Shown here piece by piece: positions 1 through 6,354 of a stretch of 7,288 bases of DNA. The stretch covers positions 1-7,288 of the forward strand of contig JAMCRM010000258.1 in the NCBI GenBank assembly GCA_023380575.1, read 5' to 3'. The notes beneath the pieces are model-generated. The model searched no databases. It had not been told where the DNA came from and saw nothing but the letters and a program-made list of their open reading frames with translations. Source of the stretch: Acidobacteriota bacterium (GTDB lineage: Bacteria; Acidobacteriota; Terriglobia; Bryobacterales; Bryobacteraceae). Position 1 is the first letter of the stretch. Each line of letters begins with the position of its first letter. The translations under genes were made by a program, and so were the position numbers.

Positions 1-564
1 GCCATCCAAGCCCACTACATGGAAGATGGTGTCCCGCTGGTTGGAGTCATATTCCAACCGGAGGTCTATTTGCCTCTGGCCGAGGCCGACATCTGCGTGG
101 GACGGATTGTGTCGGCCATTCGAGGCCGCGGAGCCTTCGTTCAACGGACGGAGTACACGGGCGAGGGCTTCAAGGTGTCGGATCGCCGCCAACTAAGTCG
201 CATACCGCACCCTCGCACGGACCTGTTCGTCGCGTGCGTCCCGTTCAGCACTAAGATGACAGTTCAGGAACGCGAATTGACGAGACGAGTTCATGACAGC
301 GGTATTATCTCGGCGACGACCGGAGCCGGGTGCGCCGCCGGCAACGTCATGATGACGATATTCGGGGGCCAACATGTTTACGCAAATATCGGCGCCGGCG
401 AGGATCTTGATCTGATCCCCCCGCAAGTAATTGCGGAAGAGGCTGGCCTCACGGTCTGGGGCATCGATCGCAGGAGGCCTATCTGGAAGGTGCGAAAGCA
501 GCCCACCATTTTCGCGCCTAATGCGGATATCGCCGAGATCTTCCTGCGCGCGGCTGGACTTTGA
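1..564 (+). CDS. Inositol monophosphatase-family phosphatase, C-terminal part (5' truncated)
   Basis: This frame is open from the first base of the window to the TGA at 562-564, giving 187 visible residues; the gene starts upstream. The family hydrolyses small phosphate monoesters (inositol phosphates, fructose-1,6-bisphosphate, PAP) using Mg ions. Early visible sequence (GVPLVGVIFQPE, base 31 onward) matches the strand after the catalytic aspartates, where the family has 'G.P..GVI..P'. Near the C-terminus, DLIPPQVIAEEAGL (bases 409-450) aligns with the signature WDxAAGxLIxxEAGG and keeps its metal-binding Asp, but the preceding Trp is Leu and the final Gly is Leu. The N-terminal metal motif (DPxDGT) lies outside the window, so catalytic competence and substrate cannot be judged. 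The next gene follows 13 bases downstream on the same strand, suggesting cotranscription. Family membership is fairly secure; the exact substrate is unknown. Confidence 0.8.
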   Translation, partial: AIQAHYMEDGVPLVGVIFQPEVYLPLAEADICVGRIVSAIRGRGAFVQRTEYTGEGFKVSDRRQLSRIPHPRTDLFVACVPFSTKMTVQERELTRRVHDSGIISATTGAGCAAGNVMMTIFGGQHVYANIGAGEDLDLIPPQVIAEEAGLTVWGIDRRRPIWKVRKQPTIFAPNADIAEIFLRAAGL

Positions 565-577
565 AGACGTGTGAACG

Positions 578-1882
578 ATGACCAAAGACGAAATCCTGCT
601 CGCCAGCCGGGAGTTCCTCTTCCCCGCCGTGTTCCATTACTACCGGGAGCCGCTGGTTATCGAACGCGCCAGCAACCAATACGTGTGGGACGCAGACGGG
701 AAGCAGTATCTGGATTTCTTCGGCGGCATCGTCACCATCAGCGTGGGTCATTGTAATGAGCGGGTGAACGCACGTGTTCACGAGCAGATGGACCGGCTTC
801 AGCACGTTTCCACCGTGTTCGCCACTGGCCCCCAGGCGGCCCTGGCGCAGAAGATCGCCGGGCTGACTCCCGGGCGCCGGCTGACGAAATCGTTTTTCAC
901 CAACAGCGGCACGGAGGCCAACGAAACCGCCGTCCTGGCAGCGCGCTGCTATACGGGGGCGAGCGAAATCATCGCTTTGCGCCATTCCTATCACGGGCGT
1001 TCGTCGCTCACCATGGGGCTATCCGGCAACGCGGCCTGGAAATTGGGCGCCCTTCAGCCGGGCATCGTGCACGCGCATAACGCCTATTGTTACCGGTGCC
1101 CTTTCGGTCTGTCCTATCCGGATTGCGGCGTGAAATGCGCGCGGGACGTGGAGGAACTGATCCAGACCGGCACTACGGGCCGCGTGGCGGGTTTCATAGC
1201 GGAGCCCATCCAGGGCGTGGGAGGATTCATCACACCCCCGCGCGAGTACTTCGCTATCGTAGCGGAAATCGTGCGCCGGTACGGCGGCATCATCATCAGC
1301 GACGAAGTACAGACGGGTTGGGGCCGCACGGGCGGGAAGTGGTTCGGCATCGAGCAGTACGGCGTGGCGCCGGACGTGATCACGTCCGCCAAGGGGCTCG
1401 GCAACGGGGCGCCCATCGGGCTGACCGTGGCCACCCCGGAGGTGGCCGGCGCGGTCCAGGGACTCACCATCTCCACCTTCGGCGGCAACCCGGTTGCCAC
1501 CACGGCGGCCAAGGCCGTAATCGACTTCATCGAACAGGAGAAACTGGTCGCCAACGCCGCCGATACCGGGGCGTATCTGCGGGACAAGTTGGAGGAACTG
1601 CAGCAAAAACATGATCTCATCGGAGAGGTGCGCGGCATGGGGTTGTTGCAGGCGCTGGAACTCGTGGAAGACCGCCGGAGCAAACAACCCGCCGTTACGG
1701 CCACCCTGCAATTGATGGAAGCGGCGCGACGGAATGGCTTGCTGGTGGGGAAGGGCGGCACCTACGGCAACGTGATCCGTATCTCTCCGCCGTTGAATAT
1801 CTCCAGGAGCGATGTGGACGAGTTCGCGCGGCAACTGGACTCGAGCCTGACCGAGTGCCGCGCTCTGGAACGCCGCGAATAA
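578..1882 (+). CDS. Class III PLP-dependent aminotransferase (AGXT2-like)
   Basis: A complete 434-residue fold-type I, class III aminotransferase, the usual length for the family, expected to be cytosolic and to transfer an amino group between an omega-amino acid or alanine and a keto acid. Visible landmarks are the PLP-phosphate motif NSGTEANE (109-116), SYHGRS (137-142) for cofactor ring stacking, SDEVQTGWGRTG (241-252) with the PLP-nitrogen Asp at 242, and the Schiff-base lysine K272 in SAKGLGNG. STFGGNP (299-305) completes the active site. The segment CYRCPFGLSYPDCGVKC (171-187), followed by AEPIQGVGGFITPP, is typical of bacterial proteins annotated as alanine-glyoxylate aminotransferase 2 or 3-amino-2-methylpropionate-pyruvate transaminase. 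The ATG at 578 sits 13 bases after the upstream stop, with only a weak purine-rich stretch (GAAGA) before it. The family is certain. The substrate is inferred: GABA, ornithine or beta-alanine enzymes share this fold, and no catabolic neighbour settles it. Confidence 0.93.
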   Translation: MTKDEILLASREFLFPAVFHYYREPLVIERASNQYVWDADGKQYLDFFGGIVTISVGHCNERVNARVHEQMDRLQHVSTVFATGPQAALAQKIAGLTPGRRLTKSFFTNSGTEANETAVLAARCYTGASEIIALRHSYHGRSSLTMGLSGNAAWKLGALQPGIVHAHNAYCYRCPFGLSYPDCGVKCARDVEELIQTGTTGRVAGFIAEPIQGVGGFITPPREYFAIVAEIVRRYGGIIISDEVQTGWGRTGGKWFGIEQYGVAPDVITSAKGLGNGAPIGLTVATPEVAGAVQGLTISTFGGNPVATTAAKAVIDFIEQEKLVANAADTGAYLRDKLEELQQKHDLIGEVRGMGLLQALELVEDRRSKQPAVTATLQLMEAARRNGLLVGKGGTYGNVIRISPPLNISRSDVDEFARQLDSSLTECRALERRE

Positions 1883-1906
1883 TCCACGCCGGGTCAAAGG
1901 CGAATC

Positions 1907-1922
1907 TTGCCTGGCGAGGCGG
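1907..1922. terminator. Weak hairpin in the convergent aminotransferase/metW gap
   Basis: The 50-base gap between the convergent aminotransferase and metW stops contains GCCT-GGCG-AGGC (1909-1920). Its stem is four Watson-Crick pairs and can be extended by two G-T pairs. No U-run follows on either strand, so it is a poor intrinsic terminator. It may simply be a chance inverted repeat, and termination here may depend on Rho. Confidence 0.2.
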
Positions 1923-1932
1923 AAAATGCGGG

Positions 1933-2559
1933 CTATTCCCCCGAAACCAGGTACACGGCCACCTCGGCCAGGAGGTTCGGCATGAACGTCACGGTGCGGT
2001 GGCTGGAAAGAAAGTACCGCCGCTCGACGACGAAATTCTCCTGCCGCATGAGGTTCTCGAAGTCGTGTACCGTCACGAAGTGAATGTTGGGGGATTCGTA
2101 CCACTCGTAGGGGAACAGGCGGGTTTTGGGCGCCTGGCCGGTGCGCAGCATGGAAAGACGCACCGTCCAATGCGCGAAGTTGGGGAACGCCACAATAGCG
2201 CGGCGGCCCACACGCAGCATCTCCCGCAGCACGTTCAGAGGCTTGCGGCTCTCCTGGAGGGTCTGGCTGAGGATCACGTAATCGAAGCACTGGTCCGGGT
2301 AATCCGCCAACCCCTCGTCGATGTCGCCCTGGTATACCGTCACCCCGCGGGCGATGGCGCGCTGGGCCTTGGCGCCCGAAATCTCCACCCCGCGCGCCTC
2401 CACGCCCTTGTTCCGCGCCAGCCACTCCAGCAGTTCGCCTTCGCCACAGCCCAGGTCCAGTACCCGGGAGCCGGGTTCCACGATGTCCCCGATGATGGCG
2501 TAATCGCTGCGGCCCAGCAACTCCCTTACGAACGGCTTCGTCTGCATGGCTCCTGTCAT
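1933..2559 (-). CDS. metW: MetW, methionine biosynthesis methyltransferase-fold protein
   Basis: A 208-residue Rossmann-fold protein of the MetW family, full length. It shows the SAM-binding motif [13 protein letters not shown] (33-44), an acidic second-strand end (GVEIS, 57-61), QGDID (77-81), [11 protein letters not shown] (92-102), and the MetW-typical FPNFAHW (125-131) and NIHFVT (158-163). MetW is known as the partner of the MetX homoserine acyltransferase in many bacteria; its exact biochemical role is poorly defined despite the methyltransferase fold. The ATG at 2559 overlaps the metX stop as ATGA, and GAGAGG lies about eight bases before it, so this start is preferred over a second in-frame ATG four codons later. 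Translation is probably coupled to metX. The same frame stays open far upstream through metX, but that stretch reads as out-of-frame arginine/glycine-rich sequence and is not part of the gene. Confidence 0.93.
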   Translation of the reverse strand: MTGAMQTKPFVRELLGRSDYAIIGDIVEPGSRVLDLGCGEGELLEWLARNKGVEARGVEISGAKAQRAIARGVTVYQGDIDEGLADYPDQCFDYVILSQTLQESRKPLNVLREMLRVGRRAIVAFPNFAHWTVRLSMLRTGQAPKTRLFPYEWYESPNIHFVTVHDFENLMRQENFVVERRYFLSSHRTVTFMPNLLAEVAVYLVSGE

Positions 2560-3668
2560 GCCGTGCACCTCTCGCGGAAGGTGCTTGCCAGGAAGCCGCG
2601 GATGAGATCCGTCTGCTCCGCCACGTCCACCAGAAAGGCATCGTGACCGTAGTTGGAGGGTAGTTCGCAGTAAGCCACATCCACGTTGCGGCTGCGCAAA
2701 GCCCGCACGGTCTCCTGCGATTGATAGCTGGGATAGAGCCAGTCCGAACTGAAACTGATCACCAGAAAACGCGCCGTGACATTTTCGAGCGCCGCGGTCA
2801 GGGACTTGTAGCCGTTGGAGAGGTCGAAATAGTCCATGGCCTTGGTTATATACAGGTACGAATTGGCGTCGAACCGGTTCACGAACTCGCTGCCCCGGTA
2901 GCGCAGGTAGCTCTCCACCTCGAAATCCACATCGAAATTCCAGCCGAAGCAGTCCTTGCCGCGCAGCCGCCGGCCGAACTTCTCGCGCATGGAATCGTCG
3001 CTCATGTAAGTGATGTGGCCGATCATGCGGGCCACCGCGAGCCCGCGCGCCGGGGGCTTGCCGGCGTAGTAGTCGCCCTCGTTCCAGTCCGGGTCCGCCA
3101 TGATGGCCTGCCGGCCCACTTCGTTGAAGGCGATCTGCTGCGCGGAGTGCCGGGACGTGGCGGCAATCGGCATGGAAGAAACCACCGCGTCGGGATACGA
3201 AACCGCCCATTCCAGCGCCTGCATCCCGCCCATGGACCCTCCGGCTACCGAGAGCAGGCGCCTGATCCCGAAGGAATCCACCAGCATCTTCTGGAGCCGT
3301 ACCATGTCCCGGATCGTGATCACCGGAAAGCTCATCGCATAAGGACAGCCGGTTTCGGGATTGATGGAGGAGGGCCCCGTCGTCCCGCGGCAGCCACCCA
3401 GGACGTTCGAGCAGATCACGTAATACAGATTCGTGTCGAACGCCTTGCCCGGGCCGATCATGTTGTCCCACCAGCCCGGCTTCCCGGTTTCCTGGCTGAT
3501 GCCGGCCGCATGCGCATCGCCGGAAAAGGCGTGCAGGATCAGGATCGCGTTGGATTTGGCCGCGTTCAGGTTGCCATAGGTCTCGTACGCCACGTCCACC
3601 GGACCGAGCCGGGCGCCGCTGTCGAGAGCGATCGAGTCGAAGCGTACGGAATTGGCTCCCACGATCAT
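2556..3668 (-). CDS. metX: Homoserine O-acetyltransferase MetX
   Basis: A complete 370-residue alpha/beta-hydrolase that transfers an acyl group from acyl-CoA to the homoserine hydroxyl, the committed step of methionine synthesis, in the cytosol. The nucleophile elbow GGSMGGMQ (143-150) gives Ser145; the other triad members are Asp309 ([10 protein letters not shown]) and His342 ([10 protein letters not shown]). [21 protein letters not shown] (87-107) and FDANSYLY (266-273) are strongly conserved family blocks. GTTGPSS is the form seen in acetyl-CoA-using MetX proteins I recall, such as that of Haemophilus; some MetX proteins use succinyl-CoA, so acetyl specificity is likely but not proven. 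The ATG at 3668 is 25 bases after the oxidase-subunit stop, in an AT-rich gap with no good ribosome-binding site. The stop overlaps metW as ATGA. No SAM or other methionine riboswitch is recognisable upstream; the gap is too short for one. Confidence 0.95.
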   Translation of the reverse strand: MIVGANSVRFDSIALDSGARLGPVDVAYETYGNLNAAKSNAILILHAFSGDAHAAGISQETGKPGWWDNMIGPGKAFDTNLYYVICSNVLGGCRGTTGPSSINPETGCPYAMSFPVITIRDMVRLQKMLVDSFGIRRLLSVAGGSMGGMQALEWAVSYPDAVVSSMPIAATSRHSAQQIAFNEVGRQAIMADPDWNEGDYYAGKPPARGLAVARMIGHITYMSDDSMREKFGRRLRGKDCFGWNFDVDFEVESYLRYRGSEFVNRFDANSYLYITKAMDYFDLSNGYKSLTAALENVTARFLVISFSSDWLYPSYQSQETVRALRSRNVDVAYCELPSNYGHDAFLVDVAEQTDLIRGFLASTFRERCTA

Positions 3669-3683
3669 GAAGGTTTGTTCTTA

Positions 3684-3712
3684 ATAATAGCAGTTAGCCC
3701 CAGAGCGATAAA
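3684..3712 (-). promoter_or_regulatory. Possible weak internal promoter before metX
   Basis: On the minus strand an AT-rich patch in otherwise GC-rich DNA contains TATTAT (3689 down to 3684), five of six matches to a sigma70 -10 box. The best -35 at 17 bases spacing is TTTATC, only three of six. It would start metXW transcripts about eight bases before the metX ATG, independently of the upstream oxidase subunit gene. Evidence is sequence resemblance only. Confidence 0.2.
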
Positions 3713-4329
3713 AGCAGCAGCAGGCAGACCCATAAACCATCCAGGAAATGCCAGAAGACCGCGCTCACATCGGCCGCCGTGCGCTTGGCGGGGCCCAATT
3801 CGTACAGCAGGGCTTCCACGTCCACGTAGACCAGGGCGGTGATGCCGCCCACCACGTGCGCGGCATGGGTCATGGTGAGCAGATAGAAGAAGGCGGTGCT
3901 GGCGTTGCCGGCCACGTAGAAACCCGCCGCGCGCAGATCTCGCCACACCAACCCCTGTCCCAGCAGGAACAGCACACCACACACGGTCGCGGCAGTCCAG
4001 TATGTGTTGAACGCCTCGCGGCGGCCGGACTTCAGACTGGAACGGGCGGCTTCCAGCAGTCCGCTGGATGCCAGCAGCACCACCGTGTTGACCCACAGAA
4101 CCGGTGGTATGGGCAGAATCAGCCATTCCCGGGCATCGCCGCGCCGCGCCAGAAAGGCGGCAGCCAGCGAAAGGAACAGTATGCTGGTAGCGCCTATCGC
4201 GGCGTACAAGCCTGCGAAAGAGACCCGCCGCGAGCCGCCCCAATCTCCGCCTCCGCCGCCGCCCCAACCACCCTGGTCGGGAGGCGCGGGCGGCTTTTCC
4301 GCATACCCTCGCGTCAGCAATCCCGGCAT
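3694..4329 (-). CDS. Heme-copper oxidase subunit III family membrane protein (Cox3/NorE-like)
   Basis: A 211-residue membrane protein with about five hydrophobic helices (roughly 37-60, 77-95, 113-130, 143-168, 187-208), the short five-helix form of cytochrome oxidase subunit III. Family marks are NTVVLLASSGLLEAAR (81-96) with its membrane Glu93, THAAHVVGG (154-162) and VFWHFLDGLW (191-200), as in the usual 'YWHFVDGLW'. Subunit III stabilises the catalytic subunit and its proton uptake in aa3/bo3 oxidases. NorE, tied to nitric oxide reductase, is a short homologue that can occur alone, so either role is possible. The first 35 residues are a Pro/Gly-rich cytosolic tail (PPAPPDQ then GGWGGGGGGDWGG, 21-33). 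The ATG at 4329 has AGGGG about nine bases upstream. No subunit I or II is visible; metX follows after 25 bases and is probably cotranscribed. Confidence 0.82.
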   Translation of the reverse strand: MPGLLTRGYAEKPPAPPDQGGWGGGGGGDWGGSRRVSFAGLYAAIGATSILFLSLAAAFLARRGDAREWLILPIPPVLWVNTVVLLASSGLLEAARSSLKSGRREAFNTYWTAATVCGVLFLLGQGLVWRDLRAAGFYVAGNASTAFFYLLTMTHAAHVVGGITALVYVDVEALLYELGPAKRTAADVSAVFWHFLDGLWVCLLLLLSLWG

Positions 4330-4408
4330 GACAGCGCACCCCTACCCTTGCTCCTATAGAGTCGTCAGGGGCCGGTTGCGATGCGCCGTTCTGTTACATT
4401 AAACATCA
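4330..4408. promoter_or_regulatory. Divergent intergenic region between the oxidase subunit III and chrA-type genes
   Basis: This 79-base gap is the only divergent junction in the window and must hold the start signals of both flanking operons unless they are read from farther away. On the minus side TATAGG (4358 down to 4353) is a possible -10 box, with a poor -35, followed by purine-rich sequence and the subunit III ATG. The plus-side candidate is listed separately. No clear operator palindrome was seen. Confidence 0.5.
4392..4400 (+). promoter_or_regulatory. Candidate extended -10 promoter for the split chrA genes
   Basis: TGT-TACATT reads as an extended -10 element (TGn plus four of six matches to TATAAT). 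The expected start point falls at about 4407-4409, on or next to the ATG at 4409. No Shine-Dalgarno sequence precedes that ATG, and an in-frame TAA at 4400-4402 rules out an earlier start, so a leaderless mRNA is plausible. There is no convincing -35 box. Confidence 0.35.
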
Positions 4409-4945
4409 ATGCCGCCACTCTCCCTGCGACGGCTTGGCCTGATTTTTCTGCGCGTGGGAAACCTCACCTTCGGCGGGGGGGACCCGACCATGGCCGCTCT
4501 GTATACCGAACTGGTGGCGGCGCGCCGGTGGCTCGCCCCGGAGAAATACGGATTGGTATACGCCCTGGCACGTATCACACCCGGCACCAACATCCTGGCG
4601 TTCTGCGCCGGCGTGGCCTGGGAACTCTGCGGTTGGCCGGGCGCCGCGCTCGCCGTGGCGGCTGTCACGCTGCCGGCCTGCACCATTGCGATCCTGCTCA
4701 CGGCCGCTTACGAGGGACTCAAAAGCAATCCACTGGCCATGGCGGCCATCGGCGGTACACTGGCCGCGGCGGTGGGGATGATGATGACGGGAGCGTGGCA
4801 ACTGTTGGTTCCGCACCTGAAACCGGGTAAGTGGCGCCGGGCCGTACTCTTTTTCGCCGCCGGGCTGGTGCTTGCCTTCCGGCTGTCGCCCATTCAGGTT
4901 TTAGCGCTGGCCGCCGTCGCCGGATGGTTCTGGGAGGACCGGTGA
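4409..4945 (+). CDS. chrA: ChrA-family transporter, first half-size subunit
   Basis: A 178-residue hydrophobic protein matching one half of the chromate ion transporter (CHR) family: short-chain members have one domain of about 180-200 residues and are usually encoded as tandem pairs. The first helix ends in the family motif FGGG (21-24), followed by an amphipathic stretch with a Glu and Trp (ELVAARRWL, 34-42) and then ITPGTNI (56-62), where canonical members have TPGP. Several more helices follow (about 66-100, 108-130, 144-173). CHR proteins export chromate or take up sulfate in some species, but many are untested. An in-frame TAA at 4400-4402 fixes the start at ATG 4409; later starts would lose the FGGG motif. 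The stop overlaps the GTG of the next half as GTGA. Family call strong; substrate unknown. Confidence 0.85.
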   Translation: MPPLSLRRLGLIFLRVGNLTFGGGDPTMAALYTELVAARRWLAPEKYGLVYALARITPGTNILAFCAGVAWELCGWPGAALAVAAVTLPACTIAILLTAAYEGLKSNPLAMAAIGGTLAAAVGMMMTGAWQLLVPHLKPGKWRRAVLFFAAGLVLAFRLSPIQVLALAAVAGWFWEDR

Positions 4946-5466
4946 ACCCGCTGCTGCTCTACCTCCTGCTCCTCAAGGCAACCTTGGCGAGTTTCAGCGG
5001 CCTGAGTTCCCTGCCCATGGTAAGGACCGACCTGGTGGCGCATTACCATGTTCTGACCGACCGCCAACTGAACACCGCCGTGGCCGTGGGGCGCACCGCG
5101 CCGGGGCCGAACGGGCTCTACATCGCCAGCGTCGGGTACTTCGTGGCGGGGGTGCCGGGGGCCGCGGCCGGCTGTTTGGCCCTGATGACACCGGCGTTTC
5201 TGATCGTTCCTCTGCTGCGCTACCTCGGAGCACGCGCGGAAAGCCCACGCGTGAGAAGGGCCATCGAAGCCGTCACCATAGCCGCCGCCGGGTTGCTCGT
5301 CAACATTACCGTCCCGCTCGCGGCGGATGCCATTACCGGCGTGCTGCCCGCGCTGCTCGCCCTGGGCACGTTCGTGTTTCTGGTCACGACAGGCCGCGCC
5401 ACCGCATGGGCCATGCTCGCCTCCGCCTTGGCGGGACTGGCCGGCGCGCTCGTCGGAATGTACTAA
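4942..5466 (+). CDS. chrA: ChrA-family transporter, second half-size subunit
   Basis: A 174-residue membrane protein and the partner of the preceding gene. The GTG start at 4942 is chosen because it overlaps the upstream stop (GTGA), has GGGAGGA at 4932-4938 just before it, and keeps the first membrane helix; the next ATG would remove it. The CHR-family layout is visible, but the motif corresponding to FGGG is FSGLSSLP (18-25). It is followed by MVRTDLV and by VAVGRTAPGPNGLY (47-60), which contains the PGP turn. Helices lie at about 3-20, 64-95, 108-128, 131-150 and 153-172. Antiparallel assembly of the two halves into one transporter is expected from family knowledge. The stop lies three bases from the stop of the convergent CDF gene, leaving no room for a separate terminator. 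Substrate not determinable; chromate is only the family name. Confidence 0.83.
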   Translation: MNPLLLYLLLLKATLASFSGLSSLPMVRTDLVAHYHVLTDRQLNTAVAVGRTAPGPNGLYIASVGYFVAGVPGAAAGCLALMTPAFLIVPLLRYLGARAESPRVRRAIEAVTIAAAGLLVNITVPLAADAITGVLPALLALGTFVFLVTTGRATAWAMLASALAGLAGALVGMY

Positions 5467-5469
5467 AGC

Positions 5470-6354
5470 TTAAAACGGCTCGGGGTGTACCGTCACGTCG
5501 GCGTCCGGCGCGATCTCCTGAATGGTGCGCTCAACGGCCTCGGTCAGGGCGTGGGCTTCATTTAGGCTCTGGCTGCCGTCCACCAGGACATGAACATCCA
5601 CAAAGAGGCGCGGCCCGGAGTAGCGCATCCGCACATTGTGGCAGTTCTTCACTCCCGGTACCGACTCCGTGGCCGCCACGATGCGCTCTTCCATTCCCGC
5701 CGGGGCGGTGTCGAGGAGCGCGTGCACGGTGCGCATTCCCAACTTGAAGCTGACATAGATGACGATTGCGGCCACGATGATGGCCGCTACCGCATCGGCG
5801 TAGCGCAACCAGGAGAGCGCCGGAACCAGGTCCCCGAGTTTCACGCATGCCAGTCCCAGAATCACCACCGCCGAGCTCCAGATGTCCGTGGAGAAATGCA
5901 GCGCATCGGCCTCCAGGGCCTGGCTGTTGTAGCGGCGCGCCGCACGATAGAGGGCGCGGGAGCGCGAAACGTCGATGGCAATAGAAACCGCCATCACCAC
6001 GAACGACCACACCGTTACCTCAATCTCCACCGTGCCCGCGGCCAGCCTTCGAGTGGCCCCGTGAATGATCCAGAAGCAGGTGATCAGCAGCAGTACCGTC
6101 TCGAACATGGCCGAGAGGTTTTCTACCTTGCCGTGCCCGTAACGGTGTTCGCGGTCGGCCGGGCGGTTGGAAAAACGCACGGCCATCAGGGTCATCACCG
6201 CGGCCACGAGGTCCAGCCCGGAATGGGCGGCCTCCGCCAGAATACCCAGGGAGCCGGTAGCTAGTCCCACCACGATTTTAAGTACGGTAAGCGCTACCGC
6301 GCCGACGACCGAAGCAGTGGCTGCCCGCTGCTTCTCCCTTTGTCCATCGGCCAT
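5470..6354 (-). CDS. Cation diffusion facilitator (CDF) family metal transporter
   Basis: A complete 294-residue CDF protein, typical length, that exports divalent metal ions from the cytoplasm in exchange for protons as a homodimer. The transport site is formed by HSGLD in helix 2 (His44, Asp48) and HFSTD in helix 5 (His153, Asp157), an HxxxD/HxxxD set usual for Zn or Cd carriers in broad terms. HRYGHGK (70-76) is the family's conserved loop with histidines. The cytosolic C-terminal domain (about 210-294) has His239, His255, His268 and His290, in positions resembling the YiiP dimer metal site; the terminal HPEP replaces the HQDP-like ending, so an Asp ligand would be Glu. The ATG at 6354 shares its A with the upstream TGA (TGATG), with GGTGG shortly before, so translation is probably coupled to the FAH-family gene. 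Metal specificity (Zn, Cd, Co, Fe, Mn) cannot be fixed from sequence alone. Confidence 0.92.
   Translation of the reverse strand: MADGQREKQRAATASVVGAVALTVLKIVVGLATGSLGILAEAAHSGLDLVAAVMTLMAVRFSNRPADREHRYGHGKVENLSAMFETVLLLITCFWIIHGATRRLAAGTVEIEVTVWSFVVMAVSIAIDVSRSRALYRAARRYNSQALEADALHFSTDIWSSAVVILGLACVKLGDLVPALSWLRYADAVAAIIVAAIVIYVSFKLGMRTVHALLDTAPAGMEERIVAATESVPGVKNCHNVRMRYSGPRLFVDVHVLVDGSQSLNEAHALTEAVERTIQEIAPDADVTVHPEPF

Noticed and set aside
1019..2680. A 553-codon minus-strand open frame antisense to the aminotransferase and across metW
   Set aside because: It shows no recognisable domain, while other frames over the same bases encode clear families. Long antisense frames are common in GC-rich DNA.
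1933..3471. A 512-codon open frame on the minus strand covering metW and most of metX
   Set aside because: Only its last 208 residues are MetW-like; the upstream part is the off-frame of metX, rich in Arg and Gly. It is not a fusion.
2721..3842. A 373-codon plus-strand frame antisense to metX
   Set aside because: Composition is the His/Arg/Gly-rich type expected from reading a GC-rich gene backwards, with no domain match.
3665..4339. A second minus-strand frame over the oxidase subunit III gene
   Set aside because: Arg-rich product without membrane helices; the frame ending at 3694 carries the subunit III motifs.
4330..4408. A possible SAM riboswitch or T-box controlling the metXW operon
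   Set aside because: The 79-base gap shows no paired stems or conserved core of these elements and is shorter than most of them.
4831..4941. Upstream extension of the second chrA half to ATG 4831
   Set aside because: The added 37 residues overlap the first half in another frame and do not resemble the family; the GTG at 4942 has a ribosome-binding site and the stop overlap.
5466..5471. AAGCTT palindrome between the chrA and CDF stops
   Set aside because: Only six bases with no extended symmetry; too short to be a terminator or operator.
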